From NCBI GenBank assembly GCA_018969715.1, contig JAGWXT010000003.1, forward strand, positions 164,344-228,343: a stretch of DNA of 64,000 nucleotides, written 5' to 3'. The first letter of the stretch is position 1. Each line of letters starts with the position of its first letter. The stretch is from Actinomycetales bacterium. GTDB lineage: Bacteria > Actinomycetota > Actinomycetes > S36-B12 > UBA5976. This document shows, piece after piece, positions 36,490-44,932 of this stretch. A program made the position numbers and the translations under genes. Below the pieces are notes generated by a model. The model made no database searches, had not been told where the DNA came from, and saw only the letters and a list, made by a program, of their open reading frames with translations.

Positions 36490-36493
36490 GCCT
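36488..36493 (+). promoter_or_regulatory. -10 element for Fic-like/tad operon, leaderless
   Basis: TAGCCT, 6 bases before the GTG at 36500. Its first two bases are the end of the fifth 21-base unit. Confidence 0.55.
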
Positions 36494-36499
36494 GCCGCC

Positions 36500-37393
36500 G
36501 TGGCGACCCCGTCGGATGTCCTCGCACAGCTCGCCGAGGCGAGGGCCGCACTCGATGCACTCGCCTGGGATCGGCAGGTCACCGCTCGGGGAACTGAGCA
36601 CCTGCGGGCGAGCCTGCTGATGGACGCGCAGGCCAGTGCCGCGCTGGAGGGCGCGGTGGTCCCGGCGGAGGTGCTCGCCCAGGGCCCACCCCGGGCCCCC
36701 CTTGAGCGACTGGCCGCACGCGTCCTCGCCCTGCACGCCGATGTCGCCGGTGCGGTCGACCTCGTGTCACGGGCGCCGCTGCAGGTACTGGCGCGGTTCG
36801 GCTCGATCATGTCCGCCGGTGTGCTCGCCCCATCGGAGGTGGGGCGGCCGCGGACGGGTCCGCCGGAGGACCCCTGGCATCTGCAGCTGGCGCCTCCCGC
36901 ATCTGCCGTGCCCGGCCTGCTGGCACAGGTGGTGCGACCGCGGGGCGCTGGGGATGCACCCGCCCTCGTGACCGCTGGGCTCGTCCACGCCCATCTGATG
37001 GTGCTGGCTCCCTTCCCCACGGGCAATGGTCCGATCGCGCGCGCGTTCACGACGGCCCTGCTGCGCTCCCGCGGGATCGATGTGGACGGACGTGCACCGC
37101 TCAGTGCCGGCCTGCGCGAGGTCGGGCGACCGGCCCTTGTCTCGGCGCTGCGGGCATTCGCGGCGGAGGGCCCACCGCCGCAGGTGGACGACGTCACCGT
37201 CCTGGTGCGTCCCGGCGTCGCGGGATGGCTGCGGGTGTGGGCGGCGGCCGTCACCGCTGCGGCCGCCGTGGCTCGGGCAGGTGGTGGCGCCGTCGGGGGC
37301 GGGGCTGGTGGCGCCGTCGGGGGTGGGGCTGGTGGTGCCGCGGGCGACCCGTCATCCACAGGTGCGGACGCGGGGGCTGGACACCCACGCTGA
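36500..37393 (+). CDS. degenerate Fic-domain protein heading the Tad cluster
   Basis: 297 residues, mostly helical. Residues 46-51 read SAALEG, the inhibitory-helix motif (S/T)xxxE(G/N) of Fic proteins. At 170-181 the sequence is APFPTGNGPIAR, which lines up with the Fic loop HPFx(D/E)GNGRxxR but has alanine for the catalytic histidine, threonine for the metal-binding acidic residue and proline for the first arginine. It should therefore not AMPylate by the usual mechanism. The C-terminus is a low-complexity glycine-alanine tail from 24-base DNA repeats. It sits directly upstream of the ssd-tad genes and probably shares their transcript. Annotation pipelines may call such proteins oxidoreductase; I see no support for that. 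Confidence 0.65.
   Translation: MATPSDVLAQLAEARAALDALAWDRQVTARGTEHLRASLLMDAQASAALEGAVVPAEVLAQGPPRAPLERLAARVLALHADVAGAVDLVSRAPLQVLARFGSIMSAGVLAPSEVGRPRTGPPEDPWHLQLAPPASAVPGLLAQVVRPRGAGDAPALVTAGLVHAHLMVLAPFPTGNGPIARAFTTALLRSRGIDVDGRAPLSAGLREVGRPALVSALRAFAAEGPPPQVDDVTVLVRPGVAGWLRVWAAAVTAAAAVARAGGGAVGGGAGGAVGGGAGGAAGDPSSTGADAGAGHPR
37283..37345 (+). repeat. 24-base repeats in the 3' end of the Fic-like gene
   Basis: Near-identical units at 37283-37306 and 37307-37330 plus a partial third encode GGAVGGGA-type octapeptides. Confidence 0.85.
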
Positions 37394-37412
37394 TCCCGAT
37401 GACCCTCGGCGC

Positions 37413-38135
37413 GTGGCCACCGTCCTCCACGTGTATCCCGGCCATGGCGGAGCGGGGGCGTCGCTGCTGGCCGCGGGGCTCGCCTGGGTCATCAGTGCCC
37501 ACCGCGCCACCGTGCTGGTCGACGTCGACCCCGCCAGCGGGGGCGTCGACCTGCTGTTCGGCTGCGCGGACGCGCCAGGGGTGCGGTGGCCGGCCCTTGC
37601 CGCAATCGGGTGGCCGCTGGATGGTCCCTCGCTGGTCGGCGCCCTGCCCCGGTGTGCGGAACTGAGCCTGCTCACCTGTGAGCGAAGTGTGCCTCACCGG
37701 CTGCCGGCGGCCCTCATTGCCGAGGTGGTCGACGCCCTCACCCGAGCCGGGTGCGCAGTGGTTGTCGATCACGCAACCGCGCACCCGGTCGATCCCCCCG
37801 GCGGCCACTCGCTCATCGTCACCGCCACCGAGGCGCGCAGTGTCGCGGCCTGTGCCCGCCGGATCACCGCCCGTCCACCCGCCGGCAGCGGTGGATCGCT
37901 GCGCCAGTTGGTCACCCGCGGGCTTCCCCACGGTGGGCCCACCCCCGAGGTGGTCGCCGATGTGCTCGGTCTGCCACTGCTGGCCCACCTTCCCTTCGAT
38001 CGCAGGCTGCCCGGGCAGCTCGCCGACGATGGGGTACCCAGCCTCGGTCGACGAAGCCCCCTCCTGCGCACCGCACGCCGGATCGCCGACCTGTTGGGAT
38101 GCGATGAGGCAGCCGACGGCAGGTTGACCGCATGA
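37413..38135 (+). CDS. Ssd/CpaE-like septum-site or pilus-positioning ATPase homologue
   Basis: 240 residues from the GTG at 37413; an upstream in-frame GTG at 37362 would overlap the previous gene. It is a MinD/ParA-fold protein. The P-loop region VYPGHGGAGASLLAAGLAWV lacks both lysines of the deviant Walker A motif, as in the Ssd group (Rv3660c), so ATP turnover is doubtful. VLVDVDPASGGVDLLFG is the second conserved block. An N-terminal receiver-like domain found in some CpaE proteins is missing. Its stop overlaps the tadA start (ATGA), which ties it to Tad pilus assembly or localisation. Confidence 0.75.
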   Translation: MATVLHVYPGHGGAGASLLAAGLAWVISAHRATVLVDVDPASGGVDLLFGCADAPGVRWPALAAIGWPLDGPSLVGALPRCAELSLLTCERSVPHRLPAALIAEVVDALTRAGCAVVVDHATAHPVDPPGGHSLIVTATEARSVAACARRITARPPAGSGGSLRQLVTRGLPHGGPTPEVVADVLGLPLLAHLPFDRRLPGQLADDGVPSLGRRSPLLRTARRIADLLGCDEAADGRLTA

Positions 38136-39439
38136 GCGTGGCGCCTGCCGTCCTGGCCGCGGTGCGGGAGCATCTCATCGCCCTCGATGCCGCCCCGGAG
38201 CCGGCCGCGGTCCTGGCTGCCCTGCGGGCACAGGGGGAGGTGATGAGTGCGGCCGGGCTGGCCACCCTGGTGACGGACCTGCGGGCAGAACTGGCCGGTG
38301 CCGGCCCCCTTGAGCCACTGCTCATCGAGCCGGGTATCACCGATGTGCTCGTCAACGGGCCACGTGAGGTGTGGTGTGACCGGGGTGCCGGGCTGGAGCG
38401 CAGCGGGATCCACTTCGTCGATGAGGCGTCGGTGCGACGGCTCGCGCAACGGCTGGCAATGCGTGCCGGCCGACGCCTCGACGAGGCCGCACCATTCGTG
38501 GATGCGCAGCTGCCCAGCGGCGTGCGCCTGCACGCGGTCATCCCGCCCATCGCGGAGGCCACGCACATCAGCCTGCGGGTGCCTGGCAGTCGGCACCTCA
38601 GCCTGGGCGACCTGCTGCGGCAGGGCGGTCTGGGCGAACCGGCCCGGTGGTGGCTCACCGCGCTGATCCGCGCGCGGGTGTCGCTGCTCATCACCGGTGG
38701 CACCGGTTCGGGCAAGACGACCCTGCTCTCCGCCCTGCTCGGATGCGCCGGACCGGGGGAGCGCATCGTCATCGTCGAGGATGCTCCCGAACTCAATCCG
38801 AGCCACGACCACGTCGTGCGATTGTGCGGGCGGCCGCCCAATGTCGAGGGCGCCGGCGCGGTCACCCTCACCGACCTGTGCCGCCAGGCCCTGCGGATGC
38901 GGCCGGACCGGCTGATCGTCGGGGAGGTGCGCGGCCGCGAGGTCATCGACCTGCTCACCGCCCTCAACACCGGGCATGAGGGCGGTGCGGCCACCGTGCA
39001 TGCGAACTCAGCGGCGGATGCCCCCGCGCGGATCGCCGCCCTTGCCCTCGCCGCCGGCCTCGACCGTCCCGCGGCTCACACCTACCTGCTGACCGGGGTC
39101 GGCGCGATCGTCCACGTCCTGCGAACCCGTCAGGGCGACGGCACGATCCTCCGACGACCCCACGGCATCGACGTACTCGTTGCGGGTGCCACACCCGACT
39201 GTGCGGAGGTCCTGCCCGCGGTCAGGTTCCTTCCGCACACCAGTGTCGGCGGTGAATCACGGGACGGGATGACCGGGGCGGTGGCCGCCGGGGCGGTGGG
39301 CGCCGGGGCCCCGGGGGAGGCGGCGGCGGGGGACGGGGCGGCGGGGGTCGACCGGCTGCTGACGGAGGCAGGTGACCCCCCTGGCATCCGCCGTGGACCC
39401 GGGTTCACCCGGCTGCTCACCCTGCTGGGGTCGCCGTGA
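38132..39439 (+). CDS. tadA: TadA-type secretion ATPase
   Basis: 435 residues; a type II/IV secretion AAA+ motor that powers assembly of Flp-type pili. The N-terminal domain has ITDVLVNGPREVWCDR and LPSGVRLHAVIPP. Walker A is ITGGTGSGKTT (K195). The aspartate box VIVEDAPEL, Walker B MRPDRLIVGEVRG and the histidine box NTGHEGGAATVHANS follow in order. The C-terminus is extended by a glycine-alanine stretch. GTGA overlap to tadB. In mycobacteria the corresponding genes are Rv3659c onward. Confidence 0.92.
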   Translation: MSVAPAVLAAVREHLIALDAAPEPAAVLAALRAQGEVMSAAGLATLVTDLRAELAGAGPLEPLLIEPGITDVLVNGPREVWCDRGAGLERSGIHFVDEASVRRLAQRLAMRAGRRLDEAAPFVDAQLPSGVRLHAVIPPIAEATHISLRVPGSRHLSLGDLLRQGGLGEPARWWLTALIRARVSLLITGGTGSGKTTLLSALLGCAGPGERIVIVEDAPELNPSHDHVVRLCGRPPNVEGAGAVTLTDLCRQALRMRPDRLIVGEVRGREVIDLLTALNTGHEGGAATVHANSAADAPARIAALALAAGLDRPAAHTYLLTGVGAIVHVLRTRQGDGTILRRPHGIDVLVAGATPDCAEVLPAVRFLPHTSVGGESRDGMTGAVAAGAVGAGAPGEAAAGDGAAGVDRLLTEAGDPPGIRRGPGFTRLLTLLGSP

Positions 39440-40152
39440 CCGGCCACGGAGGCGGGCTGATCGGACCCAACCGGCTCATTGGACTGAGCCGTCCCAACGG
39501 ATCCAACCGGCTCATCGGACTGGATTCGGCCCTGCGGAATCTGCGCACGCGACCGTGGTCAGGTGCGCGGGCCGCCGCCCGGCAGGAGCGACTCCTGCTC
39601 ACCTTGGAGGCGGTCATCGGCGCCCTCCGCAGTGGCACCCCCGCGGCCGTGGCCCTCAGCCGGGCTCTGGATCATGCGGCGACCGGGCCGGGGGCGCCCA
39701 GCGCGGCGGGGGTGCCGACCGGTGATGCACCCCGCACCCGGGCCGCCCTGCGAATGGGGGGCGATGTTGTCGAGGCCTTGCGCATCGACGCTCGCACCCG
39801 CGGTGCCGAGGTGCTCGGGCAGGTCGCCGTGTGCTGGCAGGTGTCCTACGACTCGGGTGCCGGACTTGCCGCCGGGCTTGCCCAGGTGGTGGATGCCGAG
39901 CAGGCCGCCCGTGCGGTGCGCGATGAACTGGCGGCGGCGGTCGCCAGTGCCCGGGCCAGCGCGACGGTGCTGGCCCTGCTCCCATTCATCGGCCTCGCCC
40001 TGGGCACCGCCCTCGGCGCCGATCCGCTGGGATGGCTGCTCGGCACACCGCTCGGCTGGATCGTCCTCGCGGTCGGCCTCAGCGCGGAGGCGCTCGGGCT
40101 GCTGTGGAGCCGTCGGATCGTGGCGCGCGTGGAGCGGATGGCGCTGTGGTGA
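39436..40152 (+). CDS. tadB: TadB-like inner-membrane protein
   Basis: 238 residues. A soluble helical region with LEAVIGALRSGTPAAVALSRAL and QVSYDSGAGLAAGLAQVVDAEQAAR is the T2SSF (GspF-like) half-domain, and two hydrophobic helices lie at about 170-190 and 200-222. It is shorter than proteobacterial TadB, as usual in actinobacteria. The first 30 residues contain a duplicated NRLIGL unit from DNA repeats at 39462-39522. It forms the membrane platform with TadC. Confidence 0.82.
   Translation: MTGHGGGLIGPNRLIGLSRPNGSNRLIGLDSALRNLRTRPWSGARAAARQERLLLTLEAVIGALRSGTPAAVALSRALDHAATGPGAPSAAGVPTGDAPRTRAALRMGGDVVEALRIDARTRGAEVLGQVAVCWQVSYDSGAGLAAGLAQVVDAEQAARAVRDELAAAVASARASATVLALLPFIGLALGTALGADPLGWLLGTPLGWIVLAVGLSAEALGLLWSRRIVARVERMALW
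39462..39522 (+). repeat. 25-base duplication in tadB 5' end
   Basis: 39462-39486 and 39498-39522 differ at two bases (period 36) and encode the two NRLIGL segments. Confidence 0.85.
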
Positions 40153-40159
40153 ACCGTCC

Positions 40160-41053
40160 GTGACCGGTGCCCTCAACACGCTCACCGCCGTCGCCCTCGC
40201 CGCCCTCGCCGCGTGGTGGGCGCTGCCCTCGGCGGCGGACCGAAGCCTGGCTCTCCTTCGGCCACACCCCCCGAGCCCGGGTGCGCCGACCGCCAGCGTC
40301 CCGGTCGGGGCAGCGACCGGGTCCGACGTTCCGCCGGCAACCGGGGGTTCGCCGGGAGCCGCGGCCCGGTCACGTGCGCACCGTCCCACGGTGCTCGCCG
40401 CGCTGGTGCTCGGCGCGGCCGTCGCCGCCCTTGTGTCGGATCGCGGGCCCCTGCTCACGGTCATCGCCGGCGGCGGGACGGCTGCCCTGGCCTGGTCGAT
40501 GCTGACGCGCCTGCGCGATCGGGCGGTGGGCACCGGCGCCGCCCCACCCGACCCGGGCACAGTCACCCCGCCACTGGTTCCACGGCACCCTGCGAGCCGG
40601 GCGCGACGGCAGATCGCCCAGGGTGCCCCGGCGTTCGCCGCCCTCCTCGCGGCCAGCCTTGCGGCCGGTGCCAGCCCCCGGCGTGCCCTGGCGGTCGTCG
40701 AGCCGGCCCTCACCTCCTACCCCGGGCTCGCCGTATGGGTGCGCGCGCTGGCCCGCCGGCTGGACCTTGGTGAGGATCCCCGCCTCGCGTGGACGCAGTT
40801 CGCCGATCTCGATCCCAGCCTGCGACCGCTCGCCCTGAGCATCGCCTGGTCCTCGGATACCGGCGCCCCGCTGGCCGACACCCTCAGTCGGCTCGCAGCC
40901 AGCCTCCGGCAGCAGCAGCGGCAGCGCGTGATCGCAGCGGCGCGCACCGCCGGGGTGTGGCTGGTGCTGCCCCTCGGCGGGTGCTTCCTGCCGGCATTCC
41001 TGTGCCTGGGGGTGCTGCCGGTGATCGCGTCATTCCTCAGCGACCTGCTCTGA
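40160..41053 (+). CDS. tadC: TadC-like inner-membrane protein
   Basis: 297 residues from the GTG at 40160, 7 bases after tadB. An N-terminal helix is followed by a proline-rich stretch and two more helices. The T2SSF domain follows with FAALLAASLAAGASPRRALAVVE and IAWSSDTGAPLADTLSRLAASLRQQQRQR. The final hydrophobic pair VLPLGGCFLPAFLCLGVLPV is the conserved C-terminal TadC helix. Partner of TadB. Confidence 0.83.
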   Translation: MTGALNTLTAVALAALAAWWALPSAADRSLALLRPHPPSPGAPTASVPVGAATGSDVPPATGGSPGAAARSRAHRPTVLAALVLGAAVAALVSDRGPLLTVIAGGGTAALAWSMLTRLRDRAVGTGAAPPDPGTVTPPLVPRHPASRARRQIAQGAPAFAALLAASLAAGASPRRALAVVEPALTSYPGLAVWVRALARRLDLGEDPRLAWTQFADLDPSLRPLALSIAWSSDTGAPLADTLSRLAASLRQQQRQRVIAAARTAGVWLVLPLGGCFLPAFLCLGVLPVIASFLSDLL

Positions 41054-41258
41054 CGTCGCCGGCGTCCACAGGTGCGTTGCACCCCACCGGCCGGACGGGT
41101 CCATTCCGCCGCCCTCGCCGGCCGCGCATCGTGCTCATGCGCACCACACCGATGCGCACCCACCGCAGCGCGGCGGCGCACCCGTGCGTGTGCACATCCC
41201 GATGTGCCCACCGAGGGTGGCCGCTGACCTCGTTGCCAGTTGAAAAGGAGAACCATCC

Positions 41259-41474
41259 ATGTCACCCACCCCCACCCACCCGGTTGCTGGCACCACCCGA
41301 CGGGTTGTGTCGGTCCTGCGGGACCGATCCGGCATGACAACCGCTGAATACGCCATCGGCACGGTCGCCGCAGCCGGCATCGCCGGGCTGCTCGTGCGAC
41401 TGCTCACCAGTGAGCCGGTGCAGGAGCTGCTGTCGAACATCATCATCAAGGCGCTCACCCTCGTCTTCGCCTGA
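41259..41474 (+). CDS. pilin-like small protein (DUF4244, Flp-like)
   Basis: 71 residues. A basic N-terminus, VVSVLRDRSGMTTAEYAIGTVAAAGI, gives the prepilin-type pattern: glycine before a hydrophobic helix with glutamate at mature position 5 (cleavage after RSG, then MTTAE). It is the likely pilus subunit of this Tad system (Rv3656c position). A textbook AAGGAG lies 8 bases before the ATG, fitting a highly translated structural gene. The 205 bases between tadC and this gene hold no other ORF; a promoter is possible but no clear boxes are seen. No prepilin peptidase gene is in the window. Confidence 0.85.
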   Translation: MSPTPTHPVAGTTRRVVSVLRDRSGMTTAEYAIGTVAAAGIAGLLVRLLTSEPVQELLSNIIIKALTLVFA

Positions 41475-41502
41475 GCTGCGATACCGGCCCCAGCGGAACA
41501 CG

Positions 41503-41913
41503 ATGACCACCCAGCGCACGCCCCGTGCCACGGCTGCTGCAGCGCTCCTGCGCGATCGCTCAGCCTCGGCCACTGTTGAACTCGCCCTCGGCATCCTCTC
41601 GTTGACCGTGGTGCTGGGCGTGCTGCTGGGTGCCCTCGCCCTGGGTGCGGCCCGCCTCAGCGCACATGACGCCGCCCGCGTCGCGGTGCGGGCCGCTGCC
41701 CGCGGCGAGGATCCCGCCCACGTCATCGCCCTCGCCACCGCCGCCCGGCCCGGTGCGGAGGTTGACATCCACCATGAGGGTGACCGGGTCAGCGTCACCA
41801 TCACCAGCGCCCTGCCGGCATCGGTGACATCCCTGGCATCCCCGGCACTGAGCGCGCGCCTGCCCCTGCTTCGCGCGACCGCAACCGCCCAGGTCGAGCG
41901 TGCGTACCGGTGA
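41503..41913 (+). CDS. TadE-like pseudopilin
   Basis: 136 residues. LRDRSASATVELALGILSLTVVLGVLLGALALGAARLS is the TadE-type N-terminus, a prepilin-like helix with glutamate near its start. The rest is a small exported domain. It follows the pilin by 28 bases and overlaps the next TadE-like gene by 14 bases. Minor pilin or assembly factor (Rv3655c position). Confidence 0.82.
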   Translation: MTTQRTPRATAAAALLRDRSASATVELALGILSLTVVLGVLLGALALGAARLSAHDAARVAVRAAARGEDPAHVIALATAARPGAEVDIHHEGDRVSVTITSALPASVTSLASPALSARLPLLRATATAQVERAYR

Positions 41914-42388
41914 CCCCACCGGTGGGCAGGCCGACGACCCCACCGGTGGGCAGGCCGGTGACCCCACCGGTGGGCAGGCCGGTGACCGCCCGGTCTGGTC
42001 ACAGTGCGGCTCGGGCACCCTCCTGATCGTCGCGGCGATCGCCGTGGTCGCCACCGCCGGCTGGGTGCTCCTGCTGCTCATGAGCGCCGTCACCTCGCGG
42101 GCGGTGGCGAGTGCCGCCGCCGATCTTGGCGCCCATGGTGCGGCGGCACTCCTGGCCGACCCTGCTGCGCCGCTGCCCGAGCCGTGGCCGGCGGTCATCT
42201 GCGCGCACGCCGCCTTGCTGGTCGAGGCCAACGGTGCCCGGCTGCGCGACTGCTCGATGAACGACCCCGACGGCGATGGGGTCGAGCGGGTCACGGTGAG
42301 CGTCGCCGCCCCGACTGCCCCGCCATTGCACCGACTCGGCCTGCCGGAGGTGTCCGCAACCAGTAGTGCCGAGGTGCGCTACGGCTGA
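41900..42388 (+). CDS. second TadE-like/helicase-neighbour secreted protein
   Basis: 162 residues. A repeated N-terminus with three DPTGGQA units is followed by WSQCGSGTLLIVAAIAVVATAGWVLLLLMSAVTSRAVA, a single membrane helix like the Rv3654c family, and a small outer domain with two cysteines. The repeat lies before the helix, in the leader region. GTG start at 41900 inside the previous gene. It is the last gene of the Tad cluster. Confidence 0.75.
   Translation: MRTGDPTGGQADDPTGGQAGDPTGGQAGDRPVWSQCGSGTLLIVAAIAVVATAGWVLLLLMSAVTSRAVASAAADLGAHGAAALLADPAAPLPEPWPAVICAHAALLVEANGARLRDCSMNDPDGDGVERVTVSVAAPTAPPLHRLGLPEVSATSSAEVRYG
41912..41980 (+). repeat. three 24-base-period units at the TadE-like junction
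   Basis: 21-base units at 41912-41932, 41936-41956 and 41960-41980. The first overlaps the stop of the upstream gene. All are read in the downstream gene as DPTGGQA. Confidence 0.93.
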
Positions 42389-42473
42389 GGTGGACGGTGG
42401 CCACCGGGGGTGGTGTGCCGCACATCTCGTGCGTGCCGGGCCCCCTCGCACCTACGAGGACCCGGCGATTGTC

Positions 42474-42479
42474 TACACT
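42474..42479 (+). promoter_or_regulatory. -10 element upstream of hppA
   Basis: TACACT in GTCTACACTCC, about 98 bases before the hppA start. Unlike most promoters here it implies a 5' leader of roughly 90 bases, with a GATGC/GCATC hairpin in it, and hppA has a good Shine-Dalgarno sequence (GAGGAG, 42567-42572). Confidence 0.5.
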
Positions 42480-42577
42480 CCGGCGAAGCCCGGGTCGGTC
42501 ATCCCGGACGCCGCCGATGCTCGGCATCCGGCTGCGCTCCTGGGCTGTCGACCCCACCCCCGGACTGAGGAGACCCC

Positions 42578-44932
42578 GTGCCGACCGCACTGCCTGCCGC
42601 TGGTTCCGAGCTCGACCTGACCGCCGCCGGCCAGATGACGGTGACCGTCGTCGCCGTCATCGCCGTCCTCGCCCTGCTTGTCGCCCTCGCCCTCGGACGC
42701 CAGGTCCTCGCCGCCGGCCAGGGCACCGAGCGGATGCGCGAGATCGCCGATGCCGTGCAGGTGGGGGCCAAGGCCTTCCTCAACCGCCAGTTCAAGACCC
42801 TCGCGCTGTTCGCCATCATCGTCTTCTTCATCCTGTTCCTGCTGCCCGCGCAGACCAATTCCGAGCGCATCGGCCGTTCCATCTTCTTCATCGTCGGGGC
42901 GCTGTTCTCCGGTCTCACCGGCTACATCGGCATGTGGCTCGCCGTTCGCGGGAACGTCCGGGTGGCTGCCGCGGTGCGGGAGTCCAACGGGTACCGCACG
43001 GCAACCAGGATCGCCTTCCGCACCGGTGGGGTCGCCGGGATGATCACCGTCGGGCTGGGCCTACTTGGGGCGGCGATCGTGGTCCTCGCCTATCAGGGGG
43101 AGGCGCCGAAGGTGCTGGAGGGCTTCGGCTTCGGCGCGGCCCTCGTCGCGATGTTCATGCGGGTCGGTGGGGGGATCTTCACGAAGGCGGCGGACGTCGG
43201 TGCCGACCTCGTGGGCAAGGTCGAGCAGGGCATCCCCGAGGACGATCCGCGCAATGCCGCCACCATCGCCGACAACGTCGGGGACAACGTCGGCGACTGC
43301 GCCGGCATGGCGGCGGACCTGTTCGAGTCGTACGCGGTCACCCTCGTGGCCGCGCTGATCCTCGGTTCGGCCGCCCTCGGCTCCCTCGGGCTGGTCTTCC
43401 CGCTGGTCGTGCCCGCCATCGGTGTCATCACCGCGGTGATCGGGATCTTCGCGGTCACCCCGCGGGCATCCGATCGCACCGGGATGAGCGCCATCAACCG
43501 CGGGTTCTTCGTCTCCGCGGTGAGCTCGGCGGTCCTCGTCGTGATCGCCGCGTTCGCCTTCCTGCCGGCCACCTGGGCCGAGGTCGAGGGATACGAGGCG
43601 ATCAAGGGAGGGCTCAACGTCGGCGGGGTCGTCGTCGACCAGGTCAACCCGCGGTTCCTCGCCATCGGCGCGGTTCTCATCGGGATCGTGCTGGCGGCGG
43701 CGATCCAGATCCTCACCGGCTACTTCACCGAGACGAATCGGCGGCCGGTCAACGACGTCTCCCGCTCCTCCCTCACCGGTCCGGCGACGGTGGTCCTCGC
43801 CGGCATCTCGGTCGGACTGGAGTCCGCGGTCTACTCCGCACTGGTCATCGGTGCGGCGGTGTTCGGGGCATTCCTGCTGGGTGCCGGGTCGATCACGCTG
43901 TCGCTGTTCGCGATCGCCCTGGCCGGCACCGGTCTGCTCACCACCGTCGGGGTGATCGTCTCCATGGACACCTTCGGACCGGTCACCGACAACGCGCAGG
44001 GGATCGCCGAGATGTCCGGTGATGTGGACGAGGACGCGGCGAAGATCCTCGTCAGCCTCGACGGCGTGGGCAACACCACGAAGGCGATCACCAAGGGCAT
44101 CGCGATCTCCACCGCGGTCCTCGCCGCCACGGCCCTGTTCGGGGCCTACCGCGACACGATCGTGCAGGCGACCGAGCAGGCCGGTGAGATCGCCGGTCGC
44201 GCCGGTGACGTCCTGCAGTACGCAGGCGTGCTCGATGTCGCCGACCCGCGCAACCTGGTCGGTCTCATCATCGGCGCGGCGGTGGTCTTCCTCTTCAGTG
44301 GGCTGGCGATCAGCGCGGTCGGACGTGCCGCCGGTGCGGTGGTCTTCGAGGTGCGGCGCCAGTTCCGCCTGTTCCCGGGCATCATGGACGGCAGCCAGAA
44401 GCCCGAGTACGCCCGCGTGGTCGACATCTGCACCCGCGACTCCCTGCGCGAGCTGGCCACGCCCGGCCTGCTCGCGATCATGGCGCCCATCGCCGTCGGC
44501 TTCGGGCTGGGGGTAGGAGCCCTCGGGGCGTTCCTGGCCGGGGCGATCGCCTCCGGCACCCTGATGGCGGTGTTCCTTGCCAACTCCGGTGGCGCGTGGG
44601 ACAACGCGAAGAAGTTCATCGAGGAGGGTGCCTTCGGTGGCAAGGGCTCACCGGCCCACGCCGCCACCGTCATCGGTGACACCGTCGGGGATCCCTTCAA
44701 GGACACCGCAGGACCGTCCATCAACCCGCTGCTCAAGGTGATGAACCTGGTCGCCCTGCTCGTCGCCCCCGCCGTGGTGCAGTTCTCCATCGGCTCCGGC
44801 GACAACCCGACCCTGCGCTATGCCATCGCCCTGCTGGCAGTCGCGGTCGTGGTTGCCTCGGTGTGGGTGTCCAAGCGACGCAGCATCGTGGTGTCCGCCG
44901 ATGATGAGGCAGCGCCGGCCCCGACCGGATGA
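42578..44932 (+). CDS. hppA: membrane proton-pumping pyrophosphatase
   Basis: 784 residues, about sixteen helices. Couples pyrophosphate hydrolysis to proton export. The pyrophosphate-binding block is DVGADLVGKVEQGIPEDDPR with NVGDNVGDCAGMAADLFESY. A second acidic block contains GDTVGDPFKDTAGPSINPLLK. Lysine at residue 502 (GNTTKAITKG), where potassium-dependent enzymes have alanine, assigns it to the potassium-independent H+ group. GTG start behind GAGGAG. The stop overlaps topA (ATGA). Confidence 0.97.
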   Translation: MPTALPAAGSELDLTAAGQMTVTVVAVIAVLALLVALALGRQVLAAGQGTERMREIADAVQVGAKAFLNRQFKTLALFAIIVFFILFLLPAQTNSERIGRSIFFIVGALFSGLTGYIGMWLAVRGNVRVAAAVRESNGYRTATRIAFRTGGVAGMITVGLGLLGAAIVVLAYQGEAPKVLEGFGFGAALVAMFMRVGGGIFTKAADVGADLVGKVEQGIPEDDPRNAATIADNVGDNVGDCAGMAADLFESYAVTLVAALILGSAALGSLGLVFPLVVPAIGVITAVIGIFAVTPRASDRTGMSAINRGFFVSAVSSAVLVVIAAFAFLPATWAEVEGYEAIKGGLNVGGVVVDQVNPRFLAIGAVLIGIVLAAAIQILTGYFTETNRRPVNDVSRSSLTGPATVVLAGISVGLESAVYSALVIGAAVFGAFLLGAGSITLSLFAIALAGTGLLTTVGVIVSMDTFGPVTDNAQGIAEMSGDVDEDAAKILVSLDGVGNTTKAITKGIAISTAVLAATALFGAYRDTIVQATEQAGEIAGRAGDVLQYAGVLDVADPRNLVGLIIGAAVVFLFSGLAISAVGRAAGAVVFEVRRQFRLFPGIMDGSQKPEYARVVDICTRDSLRELATPGLLAIMAPIAVGFGLGVGALGAFLAGAIASGTLMAVFLANSGGAWDNAKKFIEEGAFGGKGSPAHAATVIGDTVGDPFKDTAGPSINPLLKVMNLVALLVAPAVVQFSIGSGDNPTLRYAIALLAVAVVVASVWVSKRRSIVVSADDEAAPAPTG

